Of a stretch of DNA of 64,000 nucleotides, positions 9,830-20,047 are shown piece by piece (positions within the stretch are counted from its first letter, which is position 1; the number at the start of each line of letters is the position of its first letter). The translations under genes were made by a program, and so were the position numbers. The stretch is from Athripsodes cinereus (taxonomy: Eukaryota; Arthropoda; Insecta; Trichoptera; Leptoceridae): assembly GCA_947579605.1 (NCBI GenBank), contig OX388317.1:12233384-12297383 (forward strand), given 5' to 3'. The notes beneath the pieces are model-generated. The model did not search any database. It was not told where the DNA came from and was given only the letters and a program-made list of their open reading frames with translations.

Positions 9830-11345
9830 AATTATTTATCAAAGATTTCGGAGCTACCCCTGTAGCTGACAAAACTAATGGTATTATGTAAACGGACCTA
9901 CATATGATGCCATTTTTTTTATTTCTCCTGCTAGTTTTGTATTTTTTCTGCGGCAGTTGTTTGAATATTATGCTTATTTGGTACAGCGATGTCTATTAGA
10001 TACGTAATTTTAATTTGTTTATCATGTAATTCTAAATCGGGTCTATTATGATGTATTTGTCTATCTTTTATTTTTGTTTTATCATAATAGATCCTATAAT
10101 TTTGATTTTCTAAAACCGGTTCCGGGTTGTATTTATAGTATGGTATTATATTTCGCGAGTTTATTAAATTATGTTTAATTCCTAAATTTTGATGTATTAT
10201 TTTTCGACATGATTATGTATTTTAGTATATTCAGTTTGAGCGAGAGTAGAACATCTCGAAACTATATGTTGTATTGTTTCCGATTTGGCCAGACATTTCC
10301 TACATGAATTATTAGTTATATTTAGAGTTTTTATAATGTATTTTTGGTCATTTTTTGTATTTGTTACTTGATCTCGAATAGCCAGTATAAAATCCTCGGT
10401 TTCCCCATACAATTTCCTAATGGTCAACCATGTTTGACGCATATTTGTCACTTGTTTGTTATGAATCTTTATTTTATTTTTAAATAAAATATTTAAACTT
10501 GAATTACGAAGTGCACTGAAATCGCGATAGCAGAATTTAAATTAATGTAACAAATAAACATAGTAATTCAAGTTTAAATATTTTATTTAAAAATGTCTAG
10601 AAATTGTTACATAGTGAATGCCTCTAAAATAAGTGAAATTATTTTTTTATGTTGATTGTTATAATTATTATTGAAATTAGTTATATGTGTATGTTGTATT
10701 GATTTGAGATCTATCATGTAAAAGGTTTTTGCCGTTTATTGTTTTAATAAAAAAAAAACATGAGATTGGTTGAGATCATTGAGGTGTCTGGCATGAAGTT
10801 CTTTCCTACTTTAAGATTCTAACAAAATATTTTAATAGTTTATTCGCGTGCCTACTGTTTCGACATATAAATTTAATGATGTATGATTTTTGTCGGTCTG
10901 TATTATAATTTTATGTAAAATAAAATTATTTTGTTTATTTTTGAAAAATGTTTTAAGAGATTCAATTTGATCATTATGTAAAGAGGAGATGTTAACAATT
11001 CCTCTTCCTCCTATACTTCTAGGCAGAGTCAACCTTTTTTCCGCAGAATTTGGATGGTGATGTCTTTTTTTTGTTAATTTTGTTCTTATTAATCTTTCAA
11101 ATTTATTTAAACCGGTTTTTGACCATTTTATAATGCCAAATGAGTATGTTGATAACGGAATAGCCTACGCGTTTATTGCTTTTTCTATGTTTTTGGCTGA
11201 TAGATCGCTTTTACCTAAATATTTTATTTTATCTATCTTTAAAATCATTTGGTGTTCAAAAAAAGGCAGGTGTGTGAATTTTGGAGAATTATGGTGTATT
11301 TTGAGGCAAAATATTTTTTATTGTTCATTTTTACAATAAGGATAT
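9830..11345 (-). pseudogene. R2/R4-superfamily LINE fragment: RT tail, CCHC finger, REL endonuclease
   Basis: Minus-strand broken coding pieces in protein order. From about 11150: FGIIKWSKTGLNKFERLIR and, at 11032, LPRSIGGRGIVNISSLHNDQ. From 10480: TWLTIRKLYGETEDFILAIR, then a CCHC finger (CRKC...HIVSRC, CX2CX8HX4C) followed by LAQTEYTKIHNHV. From about 10190 to 9840: NRPDLELHDKQIKITYLID and IAVPNKHNIQTTAAEKI. The RPD...D...ID box is the PD-(D/E)XK core of the restriction-like endonuclease that R2, R4/Dong and NeSL-type LINEs carry after the RT. Several frameshifts and stops and a palindromic insertion at 10476-10594 make this a dead, 5'-truncated copy. R2-group elements usually prefer fixed target sites; here it lies in hAT DNA. 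Confidence 0.78.
10476..10594. repeat. Palindrome with 32-bp perfect arms
   Basis: Arms at 10476-10507 and 10563-10594 are perfect reverse complements of 32 bases around a 55-base centre. The arms are AT-rich (begin ATTTTTAAATAAAATATTTA). It lies between two coding pieces of the R2-like LINE, so it is probably a small foldback insertion, although I could not define a target-site duplication. Confidence 0.7.
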
Positions 11346-11634
11346 GGTAATGTGTAAAAAGAATATACTTAAAAGACTAGTTTTTAAAAGGAACAAATAT
11401 AACATAGGAAAATTGATGATTTTCAATTTTAAATAGAGTTGTTCACTTATTAGTTGCTAGTTTTTGTAATCCGGTATCGCTCGGGTTGAAATAAACAGAT
11501 AACCAACAAATACATGAGTTTATTGAAAAAATACAGTAAACATTTACGTAAATAATAGTAGTAAAAACCTCTTCCCAATGAAAAAACTTGAAGTTTGACA
11601 CCACACATGCCCATTTAAAAAAAATGGTAGGTAC

Positions 11635-11924
11635 TAGAGGGAAATTTTTCTGGGATTATTTTCGTTCCCGAGAAACGGGAAATTATAAAAATAAATTTCC
11701 CGGGATTCCCGGGAAATTCATTATTATATATATTTATATTCAATTTTCAACAAATTTGGTAGAAAAACTCTCAAAAACTTGTTGACCTTTGCAAACATTT
11801 TGATTTGATTAAAAAAATCAAATTTTTGTTACCAATATAAGTTATTTGCTTAAAAAAAAACGAAATAGCCGACTGACGAGATTTATTTAGGAACTCTTTG
11901 TTATATCAAAATTCAAATTGTTTA

Positions 11925-11974
<50 letters not shown>

Positions 11975-12549
11975 TTTTAATTTTTATTCATCCTATCAAC
12001 CAAATAAATATTATGGATTTTGGCAAAGCTTTTTTAATAAACAAAAATCGAGTTCATTTGGTGATTTTTGACTTCAAAAAATGAGAAATTTTATCAAAAA
12101 AATGATTTTTTAAATCGGTTAATATCCATAAATAAAACAAAAAATGACAGTTTGCTACACTAATATTTTTTAAAAACTATCTAACTTTTGGAAATATTAA
12201 AAAAAAAACATGAAAAATCGTAGGATTCTTGTACATTGTCGGCCAAAAAGAATTATGCTTTTTTCAAACGAATACATTGAAGCTATATAATTAAGTTTTT
12301 TTTAAAGTAAAACACTAATATTGGTAAAAAAATATTGTTTTCATATTTTATCACATCAAAATGTTCGTCAGATTCAACAAATTTATTACGACTATTACAG
12401 TTAACTAAACAAAGATTTCGGTATCGATATGGCGATCTGCATGAGTAATAATTTGTGTTTTTTTCCCGGGAAATGATTATTTTTTTTCCCGGGAAATGGG
12501 AAATAAAAATTAGAGGGTTTTCCCGGGAATTCCCGGGAATAACCCTCTA
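11635..12549. mobile_element. hAT-like MITE, 915 bp
   Basis: Short inverted ends TAGAGGG...CCCTCTA are flanked by a perfect 8-bp duplication GTAGGTAC (11627-11634 and 12550-12557). Both subterminal regions are built from repeats of CCCGGGAAAT / TTCCCGGGAA (11660-11725 and 12466-12540), plausible transposase-binding sites. The interior is AT-rich with no coding potential. The end sequence and 8-bp duplication point to hAT. A TA-dinucleotide run lies at 11929-11973. Confidence 0.88.
11929..11973. repeat. (AT)n microsatellite
   Basis: About 22 uninterrupted AT units inside the MITE. Confidence 0.95.
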
Positions 12550-12583
12550 GTAGGTACCTTCATGGAAAAAGTATTAAAAACCT

Positions 12584-12603
12584 CTGATTTGGGCCCAAAT
12601 CAG
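12584..12603. repeat. Perfect 20-bp palindrome
   Basis: CTGATTTGGGCCCAAATCAG is fully self-complementary, in the right arm of the 4.1 kb hAT element. About 100 bases on (12680-12750) several GAGAAATTTCTC-like palindromic units occur. Role unknown. Confidence 0.7.
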
Positions 12604-12913
12604 CCCGATGAAGTTTTAGACCGATCAGGTTTTCAGGTATTGGGCGAAAGGTTATAATATTTTTGTGAAAATTATGGAGAGAAATTTCTCTTCTTTCAGA
12701 GGAGTAATTTCTCGTCCTCGAGAAATTTCTTTTGAGAATTTTCTCTACTCACATCACTTTAAGTCTGTATTTTATTTCATTAAAATACCAGATTGATGCT
12801 TCGAAAATGAACCATATAAATCGTAAAATTTCAAAATTTTCTTGACGGCTCCGAGAAGGGGCGCCGACTTTGTGCCATGTCCCCGGGCGCAGATGACCCT
12901 AGCTACGCCACTG

Positions 12914-12960
12914 AGAAGGCAGACATCTTGGCTGCGCAATATACGAGCGTTTTATAAAAA
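12914..12960 (+). pseudogene. RTE-type LINE RT fragment, right half
   Basis: After the second copy of AGAAGGCA the interrupted frame continues as RRQTSWLRNIRA, as in the intact sister copy (QLSWLRNIRQW at 19.2 kb). It then loses similarity after about 12950. This shows the hAT element inserted into the LINE. Confidence 0.75.
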
Positions 12961-13484
12961 CTTTAGTTTTGTGAATAGCGTTTTACAAAAACTTTGATTC
13001 GTCTTTTACTTCATATAACCAGGATTGAACAGAAACATCTTTATATTGATTTTTAGGATAGTTATTCATAGTCGTGATACATGCAAACTCAGTGTATAGA
13101 AATTCATAAAACCGTACTTTTAAAAAAAGGTTTTAGCACTGATTTCAAAATGACAAATTATCAAGTATTATACTCTGTTACAATTTGAGGCAATAGTGTT
13201 TTATTAATTACACCTCCCCCCACTCTACTCAGAATAATATTTTAATTTAAGCACTGATTAATTAATCTCACACAAACAATAGATAATACAATTATTAATT
13301 AATATTTGTCGTAATATTGCTATGTGGATTATGTTGTAAAAAAAACTGCAATATTATTTTATATAAATAATGATGTTATATTTGTTCAGGGGTATTAAGA
13401 GCTGTACCCTCCCTGGCCCATGAATGTTGTTCAAAACACTTTACTTAGATCACTTTTTAATATTTGATATTATTCAACAACATC
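12961..13484. other. No gene recognised
   Basis: AT-rich, no domain-bearing ORF and no terminal repeats seen. Confidence 0.4.
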
Positions 13485-13765
13485 TTGGAGCAGCCGGCAA
13501 AGAATTGGTCTCTTACTGTTTTCGAGTGTCCTGTAAAAGGCAGGTGTTCTAAAAAATAATGTCATTATACTATATATCTCAAATTAAGCGATGAGGTTTG
13601 TCACCCATCCTGAATATCTTGATTTTTTGTTGATGAAGCAGAAGCAGAGAAGATGGCTTGAATGTGATAAACATTCAAGCCATCTTCTCTGCTGGTCTGC
13701 TGGTCTGCTGGCTACCCCACATGTGGGATATGCCGTGATCGTGTAAAAGTAATAGTAGTAGAAAT
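13485..13765 (+). repeat. Interspersed repeat 'A' copy with hairpin
   Basis: One of about a dozen copies of a repeat that reads CGGCAAAGAATT, TTTTCGAGTGTCCTGTAAA, GCGATGAGGTTTGTCACCC, and then a 3' box CCCACATGTGGGATATGCCG followed by TGAT and a GTAGTAG-type tail. Other copies lie at 22.0, 30.3, 37.1, 47.8, 48.7, 49.1, 50.0 and 52.5 kb. It has no coding frame or clear tRNA box and could be a SINE or a LINE 3' end. This copy contains a 23-bp perfect hairpin at 13643-13693. Confidence 0.7.
13643..13693. repeat. 23-bp perfect hairpin with 5-base loop
   Basis: Arms 13643-13665 and 13671-13693 are exact reverse complements around GATAA. The sister copies of this repeat have the left arm (GAGAAGACGGCTTGCATG) but a different sequence where the right arm lies, so the right arm was copied from the left arm in reverse. 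Confidence 0.85.
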
Positions 13766-14789
13766 TCTACAATATCTCTACCAAACACATGTTATAGGTT
13801 TTTCTCTCTGAGACTATAAAGAAATAAGTCATTGAGAATGAATGACATACCTCATTGCTGCGTGCTAAAATAAAGATGTCTTAGACGTAAAGTTTTAAGA
13901 ATACCAGCCTTTTATTTATTCCTTTTGCACATCATCATTATATAACAGTGTAAACAAAACAATAAAAATATTTAAAAACTAGGACGATGTGCAGTGGCGA
14001 GATTATCACTATAAAGTGATTTCTTCCATCTAATCCTTTTATAGGACACTCGAAAAAAACAGAAAAAAAATTAAGGAGTTGCCTATTAACTGTTCGCCGA
14101 AAACTTCACAATTTTAGTGTTTTGCATTACATTGAGACAAAGTAAAAATTGCAAAAAAAATGTTATATATAATTTATTTACGACACTAATGTTATGTTAT
14201 ATACCTATGTACGATACATTTATATATCATCACATCTTCAGAAAACTTTCATCTTTTTCACATCTTTCTTTCATAAACAGCTTACACGTGAATCGTTTAT
14301 TCTTTATAAGTTTTCCGCAACGCTGTAAAGAGGACAAAATACTATTATTATTATTATTGTTACTTCAGACATCAGCATACCTAATAACATAATAGTAAAC
14401 CTTGAAGTCAGTGTAAGTAGGCAATCCGGAAATTGTTACAGAAATTCCTGAAACTATTACTTTTACGATATCCTACAGCTACAAATATAATTGAAACATT
14501 TCAAAAACACAATGAAAAATCTGAATCTCATAATTTATAAAACTATATTAAGGTACTATTAATACGTTTATAATATAATATATTTTTCTATAATTTGCGT
14601 TGGAAGAGATCGGGCCTTTTCAATTAACTCGCCCTCTAATATATTGATTGTACCTTTTTAATTTGAATGTATTTCACTTTGATTTTTTTTTAACCAATGT
14701 ACAGTAAATCAATAAATAATATTAAAAAAAAAATTTTCGCCCTTCAATGCTATTTTCTATAAATTTATTACTCAATATCTTTTTCTGTA
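13766..14789. other. No gene recognised
   Basis: AT-rich with simple ATT repeats near 14343. Open frames have no family resemblance. Confidence 0.4.
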
Positions 14790-15169
14790 AGTGTCCTGTC
14801 AGGTCTCCCCGACATTGGCGATCACTCTGGCATACGCTTCTCGATCCTGCACTGTCTGGAACAACTCCTTCACAACTCTTTTCCATTCCAATCTCTTATA
14901 TTGCGCATCCACAATATTTGCCGTCTCTCAGGCCCCCGGTGTCCCTCTATTTTGCCTGTCATAATCAACCGCAAAATGTGATACTTTACTCCGCGCATTT
15001 TATGACCCAGATACGAGATCTTACGAACTTTGACATCCAACAGGAATTCTCCGTCCATTCCAGCTTTTCCCAACACCTCTACATTTGTGACCTTATCAGT
15101 CCAATGAATACGAAGCATTCTTCTATGAAGCCACATTTCAAATGCTTCTGAGCGATATACTCTTGACAT
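14790..15169 (-). pseudogene. RTE-type LINE RT C-terminus
   Basis: A nearly continuous minus-strand frame: EAFEMWLHRRMLRIHWTDKV, TNVEVLGKAGMDGEFLLDVK, KISYLGHKMRG, ILRLIMTGKIEG, RRQILWMRNIR, then KELFQTVQDREAYARVIANV. It is the C-terminal third of the protein at 19058-20044. It is 5'-truncated and has a stop after VGET. It is closest in sequence to the plus-strand copy at 8425-8798. Confidence 0.85.
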
Positions 15170-15239
15170 ATTTAAATTTCTGTTTTACATGTCCCATGTT
15201 TTATATCTTATATAAACTCATTTAATTATAAATCGTTGT

Positions 15240-15310
15240 ATTAGGTTAACTGGAAGATAATGCCTCAAGGAAAAAATTACGCCTTTTGTACAAAACTTAT
15301 TAAGTTGTAT
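15240..15310 (+). repeat. LINE 3'-UTR remnant
   Basis: Reads TTAGGTTAACTGGAAGATAA then TGCC and CTTTTGTACAAAA. This resembles the 3' UTR block of LINE copies at 23.4, 27.05 and 53.5 kb (GTTAGCTGGAAGATATTGCC), but its hairpin has decayed. Confidence 0.45.
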
Positions 15311-15455
15311 GTATTACCTTTCTTCTTCTATGTCTTATGAAGGTTTCTTAGGAAGGTTAGATAAAAATATATTTTTCAAAGATATATCTGGTTTTAATAT
15401 GAACTCAAATACCCCCTAAACACTCTCACAGAAAGTATTATGTTTGTGTTGTGAA

Positions 15456-17307
15456 TAGGGAATCCAATCCCGCATCAAAATCGCGATCCCGCAAGACTGC
15501 GGGATTGAGGTCATCAGTCCCGCGGATCCCGCGGGATTTGCGGGATTGAGATTTTTTAATAAAAAAAACTGTTTCAAGTAGATACTTAGTTATTTAAAAA
15601 AATATATCAAATAAAGACGAGTAAATTTAAGTTTTTTTTTTATTATTATGCAGCTTTTTTACTTATATTACTAAACAAGTGGAAATAATGATGTTTTAGA
15701 GGTATAAATAATCAGCTTCTTATAAGGAACAATATAAGTCAACATTTCACCTTATAGCTTTGAAATTTGTATGAGCAATTGAACATATTTATTAGCTTCG
15801 ACTTTTAGAGGCATAAATAATAGTTTTTTCCGATAATACTATCGAAGAAATGATAAGTACCTAACATATCATCTTTTAGATTTGATCTAATCTTGTTGCA
15901 TAAATAGCCAGCGGCGAAAAAAAGCACGTTCAGCTTCCACGCTATTAGGTAGAGTTTACTTGGCTATCCATTCTGTACGGAGACTGTGCTCTAATTCATC
16001 TTCTAGTATAGGCGAAGGCTCATCATTTAATAGATTCGATAAAGGCGTGTCTTCTTCATCGCCATTGTCATCAACTTGTTGGTTTTTAGTTTCAGGTTGT
16101 ACCTGCGAGTCTGACAACAGTCTCTCGATTAAACACTTCATTTAGTTCGAAGTGTAACTTTGCTTGAATGAAAGAATGGAACGTCCACCACATTTGTAGA
16201 TCCTGAATCTTTTTCTTGATATTTGTTAGGATTTTCTAAGCACAGCAGCACGACAGTCATTGATGTGCAGCCTTATTATATCCGGCGAGATAGCGACACT
16301 TCAAGTTCCTGGCTTAACCTGGTATTTTGTCGATCCAGTTTGCTTATCATAAAACGCAATGTGGTTTCTGCAGAAACTAATGTTGCGTCCTCGCGGCATA
16401 AGACATTTACAGCAAGCTTCACTGGCTCTAAAGCTCGTTCAATTTTACTAAATGTTATAAATTCTTCATCAGTGAATGAAAATGAAGAATATGTCAGTTT
16501 AAGATCAATAAGTGCTTAAAGAATGTACTGTTTGACTTGGATGAACCTCGATCACATTGATGCGAGACTGTTCCAGCGCGTTCGGCAATCTAGGATCAGC
16601 TGTAATTCTTTGCAAAATTGTGCTTTAATATATATTTGCAGAAGATCATTTGTTACTGGAGATTTCGAACTAAAAAAGCTTGACAATTTTCCTGACTTTT
16701 TGAAAAAGTAAAAACAAAAAATGGTATAAGTTATAATGATTTTCATTGCAAAATCTATTGGTCTGACAATACTTATCTACCTGCATTGTGGTAGCAACTC
16801 TCCTTCTTGAATGTCTTCCTCTACCGAAAAATCACCTTTCTCGTCATCATCATCTTCATTTTCATTATCACTCCCACCATCCGGTCTATTTTCGAGTACT
16901 TCAACTTGACTTTATTTCTTCTTCTTGTCACTGATGCATAGAACTTCAAGAACAGCGAGTTGCAACCCATGTGCAAAGCATAACTGGTGGTACGCTGATA
17001 ATAATGACTGCTGCACCATTGGTTGTTGCTGCGATTACATCTAAATTTAGGAAACTCTAATTATTTTCCATACAAATTCTATAGAAAAGTCACGAGATCC
17101 AAGGCAAAGAAGTTAATTAACTTATCATTGAGGCTGTGCTAGGTTTAATAAATAATCAGAACGTCGTCTGAGCCCATTCTTAAATATTTTCTTCAGTCCC
17201 GCAAGCGTGCGGGATCCCGCATCAGTAATCCCGCATTTCTGATCCCGCAAAAAAGGTGCGGGATCCCGCATTTACGGGATCCCGCTTTTGCGGGATTGGA
17301 TTCCCTA
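15456..17307 (-). mobile_element. hAT transposon, 1.85 kb, decayed
   Basis: The ends are TAGGGAATCCAATCCCGC (15456-15473) and its perfect complement (17290-17307), flanked by an 8-bp duplication GTTGTGAA (15448-15455 and 17308-17315). Both termini are packed with short direct and inverted copies of GATCCCGCA / TGCGGGATC: about six on the left (15473-15552) and about eight on the right (17193-17297). Such clusters are known transposase-binding subterminal repeats in hAT elements. A decayed transposase occupies the middle on the minus strand. Confidence 0.93.
15790..17010 (-). pseudogene. hAT transposase remnant
   Basis: In protein order on the minus strand: the hAT CxxH region near 16985 (LCFAHGLQLAVLEVL), an acidic stretch, ILDCRTRWNSLASM at 16552-16600, DEEFITFSKIERALEPVKLA and LCREDATLVSAETTLRFM around 16300-16450, then the C-terminal dimerisation part near 15860-15930 (SVEAERAF, then AAGYLCNKIRSNLKDDML after a 1-base slip in a run of seven Ts). 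The N-terminal BED finger and the first catalytic Asp region are missing, and there are several stops. CxxH, TRWNS and the SxxERxF..AG...IRS box are known hAT signatures. It is inactive. Confidence 0.85.
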
Positions 17308-17315
17308 GTTGTGAA

Positions 17316-18530
17316 GATGGAGTAGGTCGACTTCTGAAAGAATCGAATCCGAGATTTTTCAATTGAAAGTCAGCTTCCATATTATCAGGTTGCCAACTAC
17401 CTCATTATTAAAAGCTGTATTTTAATTTATAACCCCGATTCAAGTGAAGGGTACTTCCACATCTTACTTAATTAGTATTTTTTATATTATAAAACACTTC
17501 AAAAACACAAAGGTATGTTGTATTATTTAAGTACATATTATGTATTTAACCATTACACCTACACTACATAGAAATATCAAAGACTCTCTTTCTTCTATTG
17601 AAATTGCTATAATAATAACAATGTTATTATTGAGACTTTTGTCGCGTCATTAATAATAATCATTACATTGAAGGTGACCCAGATTGTATTATTAATCACA
17701 TCTCACAATATATACTTACCTATTATTTCAATCTGCCCTCTATCGAGTTTCATACAATATAATATTAAATGATAATGCTATCACTGTTAACAATGGAATA
17801 TTGACAATATACTGTTATTAAATAAACATCTTTGTTCCATCCATCATTTTATCTTTATGTCTGTGATGTGTAATTTAATAAAAACATCCATTAGTACAAA
17901 TTTTCTAGTTCTTTCTAATATATATGTATATAAACACCGTGCCCTTTATAGCTTCTTTTGTTAGAAATGGAATAATAAAAGTTAGCTTTTCTATGTGATT
18001 TTTATTTACAAATGTAATGGTTACATAGTGAATTATTTATATAAAGAGTTCACATGCAAAAATACATCGATGCTTTCTAGCGTTGAAACTGAAAAAGTAC
18101 TTAGTTTTAAAAAAAAATCTACTCATTACCGCGTTAAAATTAAATAGTTCAGAAAAAAGGATCGATCGACTCATGTTAAAAAAGGTCGCATGGCGCAGAT
18201 AAGAATGAAAACAAAAATGCAAAGCTTTATTGCAAACCGATACATCAAAGAGAGAGAGGGAGAGAAAATAAAAATGTATGTATTTCTAAAGATTGTCACC
18301 AAAAAATATTTAAAATTTTCTATGGGGAAAAGAACCAGTTCTTTGCACTTTATTAAAAACATGGAAAATACACATACGACAGACGTTTAAAAATAGGGCT
18401 TACTAATTTCTATGATAAATTTAATTTCTGCAACCTTAAAGCAGCAATTCATTCAGATAACATTGAACGTGACTGAACAAATAGAAGTTTGATTTATCGA
18501 CCGACGGTTCTTGGTGGAAGTTCATATTAA
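17316..18530. other. No gene recognised
   Basis: AT-rich unique-looking sequence with short ORFs on both strands at 18037-18390 that overlap each other and show no domain. Confidence 0.4.
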
Positions 18531-18687
18531 TAATTTTTAAAATGAAACACTACTACAACTTGCGAGCCGGCTTTCAAGAGCTTCCGCTCTTATCGTCAGG
18601 CAAAAGTTATAGTTTACTTACCGGCTCGCAAAAATAAATAAAGTCAATAGTGGAATAACTATATATTGTGTTTCATTTTAAAAATTA
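18531..18687 (-). mobile_element. Short foldback, possible Penelope-like end
   Basis: Perfect 20-bp inverted ends (TAATTTTTAAAATGAAACAC at 18531-18550, complement at 18668-18687) enclose a second inverted pair (TTGCGAGCCGG / CCGGCTCGCAA) and a small hairpin AAGAGC-TTCC-GCTCTT. Read on the minus strand, the order CTGACGATAAGAGCGGAAGC, then TTGAAAGCC, resembles the conserved terminal segment of Penelope-like elements. A second sequence of this kind lies at 34425-34500. The class is an inference; the foldback structure is plain. Confidence 0.55.
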
Positions 18688-18699
18688 TGAACAAATAGA

Positions 18700-19026
18700 A
18701 GATGATTACCACAGTTGCAGACGCAATATAATGATTGATAACACATTTCCTGCATATAGAGAGGTCGCAGTTGCGATGGCTGGGTCACGTTCTCCGCATG
18801 CCAGAAGACAGACTACCACTTAGATCTTTGGAGGCTATGGGAGAGGGCAGAAATCCGGTGGGCCGCCCTAGAAGAAGCTAGCAAGGGCAGGTATCGAACT
18901 AGTGTATTAAAATGCATGGTTTGGAATAGCCAGAGGTCCTGGAAGCAGCGGCGGAGAGGGATCTTTGGAGAAGGTACCTAGGCACAATGGGCCCCCGACC
19001 CAATACGGACAAGGGTAGGAAGATGT
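18700..19026 (+). pseudogene. LINE RT C-terminus, family 2
   Basis: The plus strand reads LRWLGHVLRMPEDRLPLRSL, GRNPVGRPRRS, VLEAAAERDLWRRYLGTMGP and RPN, with stops. The same segment recurs at 59345-59570 (GRPRRSWQGQVSN, VLEAAGDRDLWRRYLSAMGP). It differs from the RTE copies on the other strand next door; the 3' ends of the two elements face each other about 10 bases apart. Confidence 0.75.
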
Positions 19027-19033
19027 ATGTATA

Positions 19034-20047
19034 ACATATTTCTTTTCTTCTTCTTCTTCATGTGTCTTGCCGGGTCCCCCCGACGTTGACGACCATTTGA
19101 GAGAAAGCTTCCCTGTCCTGGGCGGCGCGAAACAGCTCCTCCACGGTTCTGACACCTGTCCACTGTCGAATGTTTCGAAGCCAGGAGAGCTGTCTTCTGC
19201 CAACCCCTCTGCGGCCCTCGATCTTCCCCTTCATGACGAGCTGGAGTATAGTGTACTTGCTACCTCTCATTACATGGCCAAAATATGATATTTTACGGAG
19301 CTTAACAGTGGTGAACAATTCTCTATTTACATTGGCTCTACGTAAAACATCAATGTTTGTTATCATATCGGTCCAGGATATTCTTAGCATTCTACGGTGG
19401 ATCCACATTTCAAACGCTTCAAGGCGGTTAATTATATTAACTTTAAGAGTCCACGCCTCTACACCGTAAAGTAAGACCGACCATACATAACATTTGACCA
19501 TTCTTTGTCTCAGCTTTAGGTTTATATTGTCGTCACAAAGAAGGTTTTTCATTTTATTAAATGCTGTTCGTGCCGCTTCTATTCTGCATTTTATTTCAGT
19601 GTCAGGGTCTAATTTCTCAGTGATTATGCTTCCCAAGTACTTGAACTGTTTCACCCTTTCGATACCAATACCCTTTAGTGCAAGATAGACATTTGAATGA
19701 CTTTCTCGGCTAAAAACCATCATTTTAGTTTTGCTCACATTAATGTTTAAGCCAAAACGTTCACCAGTGGCGTTAATTTTATCGAGCAGTTCTTGAAGGT
19801 CCTTTAAACTGTCCGCAACAAGAACAGTGTCATCTGCATATCTGATATTATTGATGACCACTCCATTGACCTTCACACCGAGATTTGTGTCAGTTAGCGT
19901 TTCCTTAAAGACCAAGTCAGAGTACAGATTAAATAAAGTTGGTGAGAGAACACATCCCTGTCGAACTCCTCGCTGAATAGGAATACCTTGTGAGGTTTCT
20001 ATTTCTTTTATTTGTGGTGAGGTGATATTTCTTTTACAATTCATTTA
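19034..20047 (-). pseudogene. RTE-type LINE, 5'-truncated, RT domain readable
   Basis: Minus-strand 328-residue open frame (20044-19058) carrying the second half of an RT: GIPIQRGVRQGCVLSPTLFN, the active site YADD (NNIRYADDTVLVADSL), FGLNINVSKTKMMVFS, FKYLGSIITEKLDPDTEIK, then LLYGVEAWTL, LEAFEMWIHRRMLRISWTDM, KISYFGHVMRGSKY and GRRQLSWLRNIRQW. The upstream RT motifs and endonuclease are absent, so the copy is 5'-truncated at about 20047. The 3' end has a short AAG/GAA-repeat tail near 19034-19050, as expected for RTE. No stop interrupts the remaining frame, so it is younger than the other RTE pieces here. Confidence 0.88.

Larger units (their letters stand above)
8799..12913. mobile_element. 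hAT element shell, 4.1 kb, with nested insertions
   Basis: The ends are perfect 17-bp inverted repeats, CAGTGGCGTAGCTAGGG at 8799-8815 and its complement at 12897-12913. Flanks carry an identical 8-bp duplication AGAAGGCA (8791-8798 and 12914-12921). The 8-bp duplication and CAGTGGCGTAGC end are typical of hAT transposons. Subterminal DNA is unusually GC-rich and contains GGGGGCGCC and CCCCGGGCGC motifs near both ends (also near 9000). I find no hAT transposase inside: the interior holds an R2-like LINE fragment (9830-11345, minus), a 119-bp palindrome and a 915-bp MITE. It is therefore non-autonomous or a gutted copy. It sits inside an older RTE LINE, which fixes the order of insertion. Confidence 0.9.

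Noticed and set aside
19067..19688. Open frames on the plus strand opposite the RTE LINE
   Set aside because: They are the reverse of the RT coding sequence.
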